DNA from: Acidimicrobiales bacterium
GTDB lineage: Bacteria; Actinomycetota; Acidimicrobiia; Acidimicrobiales; MedAcidi-G1
Direction: 5' to 3'
Assembly: GCA_022452145.1 (NCBI GenBank)
Contig: JAKURY010000016.1
Location: 1-52,866 of the forward strand
DNA length: 52,866 nucleotides
Below, one piece after another: positions 46,891 through 52,866 of the stretch (the first letter of the stretch is position 1; every line of letters begins with the position of its first letter). The notes under the pieces were generated by a model. It searched no databases. It was given only the letters and a program-made list of their open reading frames with translations, and was not told the origin of the DNA. The position numbers were made by a program, and so were the translations under genes.

Positions 46891-47036
46891 CCCGACGGCG
46901 ACAGGTGGACCTCCTGCCCGGTACCTTCGTAGACAGAACGAGGATTCGGACGTCGACGAGGACCCCCGAACCGACCGCAGCCGCCGGCCCGACCCACGGG
47001 CGCAGGCCGGCACGATCAGGCAGGAGGGATGGCACC

Positions 47037-48305
47037 GTGGCCGACAGCATCATGATCACCGACAACCGGACCGGCGAGACCATCGAGATCCCCCTCGTCG
47101 ACGGCACAGTGTCGGCCAAGGCCTGGAGCTCGCTGCTCCCCGGCATCTGGTTCGATGACCCGTCGTTCAGCGCCACCTCGGGTGCCGACAGCGCCATCAC
47201 CTACCTGGATGGCGAGGCCGGCCTGCTGCGCTACCGCGGCTACCCGATCGAACAGCTGGCCGAGCGGGCCACCTTCCTCGAGGTGGCCCACCTCCTGGTC
47301 CGAGACGAGCTCCCGGATGCTCCCAAGTTGAAGGCATGGCAGGAGGAGATCGCCGAAGCCGCCCCCATCCACGAGAACTTCCACAAGCGGATCCTCGAGG
47401 GCTTCCGGGACGACGCCCACGCCATGGGCGTCCTCGTCTCGTCGATCGCAGCCATGTCGACCTTCTGGCCGGCCAGCAAGGACATCGAGAACCCGGACCA
47501 GCGCCGCGACGAGATCGTCCGCCTCATCGCCAAGATGCCGACGTTGGCGGCAAGCGCCCACCGCCGCAGCGTCGGGTTGCCGTACGTCTTCCCCGACCCG
47601 GAACTCGACTACACGTCGAACTTCCTCTCCATGATGTTCAAGATGGGCGACTCGCCCTACGAGATCGACCCGGTGCTGCGCGACGCCCTGGACATGCTCT
47701 TCGTCCTGCATGCCGACCACGGGCAGAACTGCTCGACCACGACGGCGCGGGTGGTCGGCAGCGCCCACTCCGACCCGTACGTCACCGTGGCCGCCGCCGC
47801 CGGCGCCCTATACGGCCCGCGCCACGGCGGAGCCAACGAGGCCGTTCTGCGCATGCTCGAGGAGATCGCGGAGTTCGACGACGTCGACGACTTCGTCGCC
47901 GGGGTGAAGACCGGCGAGCAGAAGCTCATGGGCTTCGGCCACCGGGTGTACAAGAACTACGACCCCCGGGCCCGGATCGTGAAGGACACCGCCCACCGGG
48001 TCTTCGACATCACCGGCACCAACCCGCTGCTGGACATCGCCCTGAAGCTCGAGGAGGTGGCGCTGGCCGACCCCTACTTCGTGGACCGCCGGCTCTACCC
48101 CAACGTCGACTTCTACTCGGGCCTCATCTACCAGTCCATGGGCTTCCCGGTCGAGATGTTCACCGTGCTGTTCACCATCGGCCGCACCCCCGGCTGGCTG
48201 GCCCACTGGGACGAGATGCTCTCGCTGGACTCCAGGATCGCCCGACCGCGCCAGCGCTACACCGGCCCAGCCACCCGGGACGTGCCCTCCATCGACGTCC
48301 GCTGA
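47037..48305 (+). CDS. gltA: Citrate synthase GltA
   Basis: Citrate synthase condenses oxaloacetate and acetyl-CoA at the entry to the TCA cycle. The 422 aa sequence is of the long hexameric type: YLDGEAGLLRYRGYPIEQLAE, the active-site regions with HADHGQNCSTTTARVVGSAHSDPY, LYGPRHGGANEAVLRML, KLMGFGHRVYKNYDPRA, and the C-terminal DFYSGLIYQSMGFPVEMFTVLF. GTG 47037 has an AGGAGGG ribosome site 8 bases upstream; the upstream in-frame sequence is not family-like. The long 5' region with an AT-rich segment suggests regulated transcription. Confidence 0.95.
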   Translation: MADSIMITDNRTGETIEIPLVDGTVSAKAWSSLLPGIWFDDPSFSATSGADSAITYLDGEAGLLRYRGYPIEQLAERATFLEVAHLLVRDELPDAPKLKAWQEEIAEAAPIHENFHKRILEGFRDDAHAMGVLVSSIAAMSTFWPASKDIENPDQRRDEIVRLIAKMPTLAASAHRRSVGLPYVFPDPELDYTSNFLSMMFKMGDSPYEIDPVLRDALDMLFVLHADHGQNCSTTTARVVGSAHSDPYVTVAAAAGALYGPRHGGANEAVLRMLEEIAEFDDVDDFVAGVKTGEQKLMGFGHRVYKNYDPRARIVKDTAHRVFDITGTNPLLDIALKLEEVALADPYFVDRRLYPNVDFYSGLIYQSMGFPVEMFTVLFTIGRTPGWLAHWDEMLSLDSRIARPRQRYTGPATRDVPSIDVR

Positions 48306-48315
48306 ACGGCTCCTC

Positions 48316-48331
48316 CGGGCCTGGCGGCCCG
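48316..48331. terminator. Hairpin between convergent gltA and quinone oxidoreductase
   Basis: CGGGCC-TGGC-GGCCCG is a perfect six-base-pair stem with a tetraloop, in the 30-base gap of two convergent genes. No T run. Confidence 0.45.
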
Positions 48332-48335
48332 CAGG

Positions 48336-49319
48336 TCAGCCGGCGGCAATGTCCAGGACGATCTTGCCCACGCTGGCGTTGGTCTCCATGTAGGCGTGCC
48401 CCTCGGCGATGTCTGCCAGCCGATACCGGCGATCGACCACCACATCGAGGCTCCCGTCCTCGAAGCCCGGCACGACCTCGTCCTCGAAGGCCCGACTGAG
48501 GGCGACCTTCTCGTCCAGCGACCGGGCCCGCAGGGTGGTGCCGACCAGGCTGGCCCGCTTGGCCAGCAGCTTGCCCAGGCCGAAGGTGGCCGCACCGCCA
48601 CCCATCAAGCCGACCTGCATGATCGTCCCGCCCACGGCCAGGGCATCGGCGTTGCGATCCAGGTAGTCGCCCCCGATGACATCCAACACCACGTCGGCAC
48701 CGCGCCCGTCGGTCAACTCGTCCACCACAGCCACCCAATCCTCCGTGGCGTAGTCCACCGCACGGTCAGCCCCCAGATCCAGGCACCGGGCCACCTTCCC
48801 GGCCGAGGCGGTGACCACGACGGCGGCTCCCAGCCTGCGGCAGAGTTGTATGGCCGCCGTACCGACGCCCGACGCGCCGGCGTGGACGAGCGCCGTACCG
48901 CCCTCGCACAGGCCGCCCTGGAGGACCAGAGCGTCCCATGCGGTGATGAAGACCTCCGGTAGCGCACCGGCGACATCCAGGGGGGTCCCGTCCGGCACAC
49001 GAACCGCCTGGTCCGCGTGGATGACCAGGCGTTCCGCGTGGGCCGCTCCGCCCGTGATGCCCATGACGGTGTCGCCCTCGGACCACCGGGACACCCCGTC
49101 ACCGAGGGCTGACACCCGGCCGGCGAACTCCAGGCCCGGAACCTCGTGCTCCATGGGTGGGCCCGGGTAGAGGCCCATGCGCTGGAGCAGGTCGGCACGG
49201 TTCAGGGCACTGGCCACGACATCGACCATGACCTCGCCGTGTCCGGGAGTCGGCTCAGGCACGTCCATGACCCGCAGGACCTCCGGCCCGCCATAGCCGG
49301 TTATGACGGCGGCACGCAT
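48336..49319 (-). CDS. Zinc-free MDR quinone oxidoreductase-like protein
   Basis: A 327 aa medium-chain dehydrogenase of the NADPH:quinone oxidoreductase type. It starts MRAAVITGYGGPEVLRVMDVPEPTPGHGEVMVDVVASALNRADLLQR, with the NAD(P) motif LVHAGASGVGTAAIQLCRRLGA and GADVVLDVIGGDY. The structural zinc cysteines of alcohol dehydrogenases are absent, as in quinone reductases such as PIG3. ATG 49319 overlaps the acyl-CoA dehydrogenase stop (TGATG), so it is the second gene of that operon. The actual substrate (quinone or enone) is open. Confidence 0.88.
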   Translation of the reverse strand: MRAAVITGYGGPEVLRVMDVPEPTPGHGEVMVDVVASALNRADLLQRMGLYPGPPMEHEVPGLEFAGRVSALGDGVSRWSEGDTVMGITGGAAHAERLVIHADQAVRVPDGTPLDVAGALPEVFITAWDALVLQGGLCEGGTALVHAGASGVGTAAIQLCRRLGAAVVVTASAGKVARCLDLGADRAVDYATEDWVAVVDELTDGRGADVVLDVIGGDYLDRNADALAVGGTIMQVGLMGGGAATFGLGKLLAKRASLVGTTLRARSLDEKVALSRAFEDEVVPGFEDGSLDVVVDRRYRLADIAEGHAYMETNASVGKIVLDIAAG

Positions 49320-50506
49320 CAGCGGCTCTTCCTGAGGTCGCAATAGGCCACGTCCTTGTCAACCCGCGGCCCGCCGGGAAGGCTCAGGATGCGCTCGCCG
49401 ACGATGTTCCTCTGCACCTCGTCGGTCCCTCCACGGATCGACATCGAGGGGGCGGTCAGGAACTCGAGGTGCCCGGGCGAGTCCGACAGCATCCCGGCGG
49501 CACCCTCGAGGTCCTTGCCCAGGTAGGCCCGGGCCTTGAAGGCGGCCACGCCGCGGAGCTTGGCAATCGACCCCTCCGGACCCGGAGCCCCACCGTCAGC
49601 CATGGCGGCGGCCCGGGCCGTGGCCAGCTGGTTCACGCGGTGCAGCACGTACGCCCGCATGGCCGCCTGGCGGGCGACCGGTCCGACCAGTCGGCCTGCT
49701 GCCCTCCACTCCTCCAACCAGGACGGCAGGCCGACCTCCTCGGCGTCGCCGCCGCCGAACGCCCGGCCCCCGATGGTGACCCTCTCATGGGCCAGGGTCT
49801 CCACCGTCAGGCCCCACCCCGCCCCCAGGTCACCGATCCTGTCGCCGTCGGGAACCCGGAGGTCGGATACGAACACCTCGGTGAAGTGGCGGTCACCGTT
49901 GATCTGGTCCAGCGGACGGACCTCGACCCCAGGCGACGACATCTCGACGGCGAACATGGTCAGGCCACGATGCTTGGCCACCGAGGCATCGGTCCGGGCC
50001 AGGCACATCCCCCACCGGGCGTACGCGCCGCGCGACGTCCACACCTTGGAGCCGTTCAGAATCCACTCGTCGCCGTCGCGCTCGGCCCGCATGCCGGCGT
50101 TGGCCAGGTCCGAGCCGGCGTCCGGCTCGGAGAACATCTGGCACCAGATCTCCGACCCGTCGGCAATGGGTCGCAACCACCGGTCCTGCTGCTCGGGGGT
50201 GCCCCGGTCGAGTAGGACAGGTCCCACGAGGTTCAGGCCCACGCCGTACGGGTACAGGTCGGCCACGTCGTAGTCGGCCATGGCGGAGTCGATCAGCGCC
50301 GCCTCGCCTGCGTCCGCGTCGCGGCCTCCGTGGCGGGCCGGCCAGGTCGGCACCATCCAGCCGCCCTCGACGAGGGACTCGAGGAAGCGGCACCCCGCCT
50401 CGAGGTCGTCGCTTCCGGCACCCAGCACCGTGGACGATCCGGTGGGATCACGACGATCCAGCAGGCCGCCCAGCGCCTCGTGGATCTGGTCGACGGTGGG
50501 TGGCAC
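49319..50506 (-). CDS. Acyl-CoA dehydrogenase
   Basis: A 395 aa flavoprotein of the FadE family. Motifs are GWMVPTWPARHGGRDADAGEAAL, EIWCQMFSEPDAGSDLANAGMRAERDG, NGSKVWTSRGAYARWGMCLARTD and SIRGGTDEVQRNIVGERILSLPGGPRVDKD. The Arg in SIRGGTDEV, where the other copy in this window has SIEGGTTEV, is a difference near the active-site region. GTG 50506 is chosen from the conserved start VPPTVDQIHEALGG; CAGACT lies 6 bases upstream as a weak leaderless box. It is divergent from the amidohydrolase gene. Confidence 0.88.
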   Translation of the reverse strand: MPPTVDQIHEALGGLLDRRDPTGSSTVLGAGSDDLEAGCRFLESLVEGGWMVPTWPARHGGRDADAGEAALIDSAMADYDVADLYPYGVGLNLVGPVLLDRGTPEQQDRWLRPIADGSEIWCQMFSEPDAGSDLANAGMRAERDGDEWILNGSKVWTSRGAYARWGMCLARTDASVAKHRGLTMFAVEMSSPGVEVRPLDQINGDRHFTEVFVSDLRVPDGDRIGDLGAGWGLTVETLAHERVTIGGRAFGGGDAEEVGLPSWLEEWRAAGRLVGPVARQAAMRAYVLHRVNQLATARAAAMADGGAPGPEGSIAKLRGVAAFKARAYLGKDLEGAAGMLSDSPGHLEFLTAPSMSIRGGTDEVQRNIVGERILSLPGGPRVDKDVAYCDLRKSR

Positions 50507-50571
50507 GGTGGCAGTCTGCCCGTTCGGTTCCGGGTCATGTGCACCCGGCGGCCCTGGGCAATGATGGGGCA

Positions 50572-51765
50572 ATGCACGAACTCCTCGAAGCGGCCGGCAC
50601 GGTCATGGACGACGTGGTCGCGCTGCGCCGCGACCTCCACCAGAACCCCGAGTTGGGCCTGGACAACCCCCGCACGCAGGCAATGGTGCTGGCAGCGCTG
50701 GACGGCCTCCCCGTGGACGTACGCACCGGCGATGGCCTGACCTCGGTGGTGGCCGACCTGACCGGGACCACCGATGGCCCGACGGTGCTACTGAGGGCCG
50801 ACACCGACGCCCTCCCCATGACCGAGGACACCGACCTGGACTTCCGCTCGGCCGTCGACGGCCGGGCACATGCCTGTGGCCACGACGCCCACACCGCCAT
50901 GCTGGTCGGCGCCGCGAAGGTGCTGGCCGCCCGACGCGACGAGGTCGCCGGCCGTGTCCGCTTCATGTTCCAGCCCGGTGAGGAGGGCTTCGCCGGCGCC
51001 CGGGTGATGATCGACGAGGGCGTGCTGGACGGGGTGGACCGGGCCTTCGCCCTCCACATCAGCCCCAACCAGCGGGTGGGTACCGCGTCGTGCCGGCCCG
51101 GACCCCTCCTGGCCGGCGACACGTCGATCACCGTCACCATCCGGGGGCGTGGCGGGCACGCCTCGGCCCCGCACCACGCCACCGACCCGATCCCGGCCAC
51201 CGCGGCGATCATCACCGCCCTCCAGACGGCGGTAACCCGGGAGGTAGACGTCTTCGACCCGGCTGTCCTCACCATCGCCCACGTGGTGGCGGGTACCACG
51301 ACCAACGTCATCCCCGAGACGGCGTTCTTCGAGGGAACCATTCGTTGCGTCTCCGAGCACACCCGGACCCGGATCCGCGAGGCGGTGGCCAGGACGGTCC
51401 GGGGCGTGGCCGAGGCCCACGGCTGCTCGGCCGACATCGACATGGTCGACGGCTACCCCGTCACGCTCAACGACGACAGCGAAGCCGCCCGGTTCGCCGA
51501 GGTGTGTCGCACCACGCTCGGAGAGGAGAGCCACCGCGTCCTTCCGGCACCCGCCATGGGCGGTGAGGACTTCTCCTACGTGCTCCAGCAGGTACCCGGT
51601 GTGATGGCGTTCCTCGGCGTGTGTCCGGCTACCGAACCGGATCCGCGGTCGGCACGGCCCCTCCACTCCAACCGCATGCTCCTCGACGAGGACGGGCTGG
51701 TGCACGGGATCGCCCTCCACGCTGCCATGGCCCTCCACCGAGGACAGGTCGCCGACCGGACCTGA
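50572..51765 (+). CDS. M20-family amidohydrolase (aminoacylase/IAA-amino acid hydrolase type)
   Basis: A 397 aa M20D metallo-amidohydrolase. Metal-binding segments are VVALRRDLHQNPELG, LRADTDALPMTE, HACGHDAHTAMLVGAAKVLA, MFQPGEEGFAGARVMIDEG and HISPNQRVG; PAMGGEDFSYVLQQVPG is the C-terminal His/Glu region. GRGGHASAPHHATDPI is the dimerisation part. Such enzymes remove acyl groups from N-acyl amino acids or related compounds. Upstream AATGAT 6 bases before ATG 50572 is a weak promoter candidate. tesB follows within 3 bases. Confidence 0.9.
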   Translation: MHELLEAAGTVMDDVVALRRDLHQNPELGLDNPRTQAMVLAALDGLPVDVRTGDGLTSVVADLTGTTDGPTVLLRADTDALPMTEDTDLDFRSAVDGRAHACGHDAHTAMLVGAAKVLAARRDEVAGRVRFMFQPGEEGFAGARVMIDEGVLDGVDRAFALHISPNQRVGTASCRPGPLLAGDTSITVTIRGRGGHASAPHHATDPIPATAAIITALQTAVTREVDVFDPAVLTIAHVVAGTTTNVIPETAFFEGTIRCVSEHTRTRIREAVARTVRGVAEAHGCSADIDMVDGYPVTLNDDSEAARFAEVCRTTLGEESHRVLPAPAMGGEDFSYVLQQVPGVMAFLGVCPATEPDPRSARPLHSNRMLLDEDGLVHGIALHAAMALHRGQVADRT

Positions 51766-51767
51766 CC

Positions 51768-52577
51768 ATGGCCTGGGAGGTTTCCGACTTCGCCACGCTG
51801 ATGGCGCTAGAGGCCCACGGCCCCGACGTGTACGTGGGCGTCAGCCCCGAGTACCCGTGGGGCCGCGTGTACGGGGGCCAGGTGGTAGCCCAGGGCCTGC
51901 GGGCCGCCCAGGCCACCGTCGGCGCCGACCACCACGTGCACTCGCTGCACGCCTACTTCATCCGGGGCGGCACCAGCAACGAGCCCATCCGGTACGAGGT
52001 GGACCGCATCCGCAACGGCCGCTCCTTCGTGACCCGACGAGTGGTGGCCCGCCAGTCCGAGGGCGCCATCCTCAACCTGTCCTGTTCGTTCCAGGTGCAC
52101 GAGGACCAGGCCGACGTCCAGGAGTCGGCCCTACCCGCCGACGTCGGCGCAGCCGGTAGTGGCGAGGTGGAGGACTGGGGCCTGCTGGGCCGACGGGTAG
52201 CCGGGCAGGCCACCGGTAGATCGTCCCTCTGGCTGCGGGTACTGGACGACCTGGGCGACGATCCGCACATGCAGGCATGTGCGCTCGCCTACACCTCCGA
52301 CGACATACCGACCAACGCCGTGGGCAGCACCCACCCGCGAATCGGAGAGGTCCGCGACGACGCGACCACCTACGGGGAGGTATTCATCGGCGCCAGCCTG
52401 GACCACGCCATCTGGTTCCACAGGCCACTGCCCCCCGACGAATGGCTGCTGCACGACCACCGGTCGCACGGCCTGGCCAGCGCCAGGGGCCTCAGCGTGG
52501 GCGAGGTGTTCGCCCCGTCAGGCGTGCACGTGGCCACCGTGGCCCAGGAGATCCTCATCCGCGAACGGACTCGCTGA
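51768..52577 (+). CDS. tesB: Acyl-CoA thioesterase II (TesB)
   Basis: A 269 aa double-hotdog thioesterase. The N-terminal hotdog has WGRVYGGQVVAQGLRAAQATV and SLHAYFIRGGTSNEPIRYEVDRIRNGRSFVTRRVVARQ; the C-terminal has CALAYTSDD and SLDHAIWFHRPLPPDEWLLHDHRSHGLASARGLSVGEVFAPSG, with Asp, and His/Gln positions typical of TesB. It hydrolyses medium to long acyl-CoA. ATG 51768 lies 2 bases after the amidohydrolase stop (TGACCATG), so the two are one transcript. The pairing with an amidohydrolase may mean that both process acyl conjugates. Confidence 0.92.
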   Translation: MAWEVSDFATLMALEAHGPDVYVGVSPEYPWGRVYGGQVVAQGLRAAQATVGADHHVHSLHAYFIRGGTSNEPIRYEVDRIRNGRSFVTRRVVARQSEGAILNLSCSFQVHEDQADVQESALPADVGAAGSGEVEDWGLLGRRVAGQATGRSSLWLRVLDDLGDDPHMQACALAYTSDDIPTNAVGSTHPRIGEVRDDATTYGEVFIGASLDHAIWFHRPLPPDEWLLHDHRSHGLASARGLSVGEVFAPSGVHVATVAQEILIRERTR

Positions 52578-52685
52578 GCCGATGGCCCGGCAACCGGGAC
52601 TAACCGGGATTCCGGCCGCGGACGCTGCTCTTCGCCTCCGCCGGGACCCCGGTGCCCACCACACCCCGTGACAGACTCGGCGACG

Positions 52686-52866
52686 ATGGCTGAGCCAGGA
52701 AACGCCACCCCCGTCCTCGTCCACCTGTGGGGCAACCACTTCCCCACTCCGGACATCAGGGAACGGTTTCCTGAGGTGGAGTTTTTCCACGTCCCAACCG
52801 ACGGGCCGGTGGGTGACGGCGTGTGGGGGGAGGCGTGCCTCACTCAGGCGGCCCACACCGAGAACT
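52686..52866 (+). CDS. Unidentified protein (partial, right edge)
   Basis: A partial gene whose first 60 codons are seen before the right edge: MAEPGNATPVLVHLWGNHFP, then PDIRERFPEVEFFHVPTDG. The start resembles the N-terminus of D-2-hydroxyacid dehydrogenase-like proteins (a strand, then RFPEVEF), but too little is present to be sure. CAGACT lies 8 bases before ATG 52686, the same weak box as before the acyl-CoA dehydrogenase at 50506. The 108 bases after tesB contain nothing else I recognise. Confidence 0.45.
   Translation, partial: MAEPGNATPVLVHLWGNHFPTPDIRERFPEVEFFHVPTDGPVGDGVWGEACLTQAAHTEN

Noticed and set aside
52776-52792. GTGGA-GTTTT-TCCAC hairpin as a terminator
   Set aside because: It lies inside the coding part of the partial last gene and the T run is in the loop, not after the stem.
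1-52866. Genomic island, prophage or transposon
   Set aside because: No integrase, transposase or phage structural gene, no flanking direct repeats at tRNA-Ala, and codon use looks uniform.

Overview
The window is very GC-rich chromosomal DNA from an actinobacterium. The likeliest group is a marine or otherwise uncultured Acidimicrobiia-type lineage; this is inferred from gene content and start signals, and no rRNA gene is present to prove it. Supporting points are dense GC-biased codon use with many GTG starts, an actinobacterial block (tRNA-Ala, a SepX-like membrane protein, moaC, moaA, moeA, an FmdB-type zinc ribbon and a SAF gene), a ferrochelatase with a cysteine tail, a methionine aminopeptidase with an N-terminal linker, and many genes that begin 6-8 bases after a TAnnnT box, as leaderless actinobacterial mRNAs do. 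There is no prophage, IS element, CRISPR array or rRNA operon, and no gene-free stretch over 300 bases.

Layout. 1-2.8 kb (minus): two paralogous lipoproteins and a HlyD/MacA-like adaptor cut by the left edge, probably an export system whose transporter lies outside. 3-4.2 kb: a GT81-type glycosyltransferase. 4.2-9.4 kb: tRNA-Ala, SepX-like protein, moaC-moaA, moeA, plsY, fmdB-type gene and a frameshifted SAF gene. 9.4-13 kb (minus): tldD-pmbA-uppP. 13-19.2 kb: thioesterase, PAP2/Aur1-type enzyme, dxs, nfuA, enoyl-CoA hydratase, ferrochelatase, small unknown. 19.3-26.8 kb: topoisomerase IV-type pair (parC-parE), RecB-like nuclease, orphan ParA with a small membrane protein, mutM. 26.9-36.6 kb: DUF3048 protein with a coiled coil, map, MaoC, CDF transporter, two SGNH hydrolases, VIT1-type transporter, EamA transporter, acyl-CoA dehydrogenase, aquaporin. 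36.6-41.3 kb (minus): leuB-ilvE-cimA behind a leader-peptide attenuator, then an epimerase. 41.4-52.9 kb: greA, alpha/beta hydrolase, large mosaic membrane protein, LysR plus carboxyltransferase, gltA, quinone oxidoreductase, acyl-CoA dehydrogenase, M20 amidohydrolase, tesB and a partial gene.

The most interesting system is the leuB-ilvE-cimA operon. Its gene set fits isoleucine synthesis by the citramalate route. Upstream, the sequence shows a promoter, an 11-residue leader peptide ending VIIIG, a strong hairpin directly at its stop codon, and a second hairpin followed by six T before the leuB ribosome site. This is the arrangement of ribosome-mediated transcription attenuation sensing isoleucine, and its leader peptide itself appears to be leaderless. 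Other points worth following are the genome-wide-looking TAnnnT leaderless signature (18 cases here), a histone-H1-like repeat tail on ParE, a Calx-beta domain inside an efflux adaptor, and heptad-sized DNA repeats in the DUF3048 protein.
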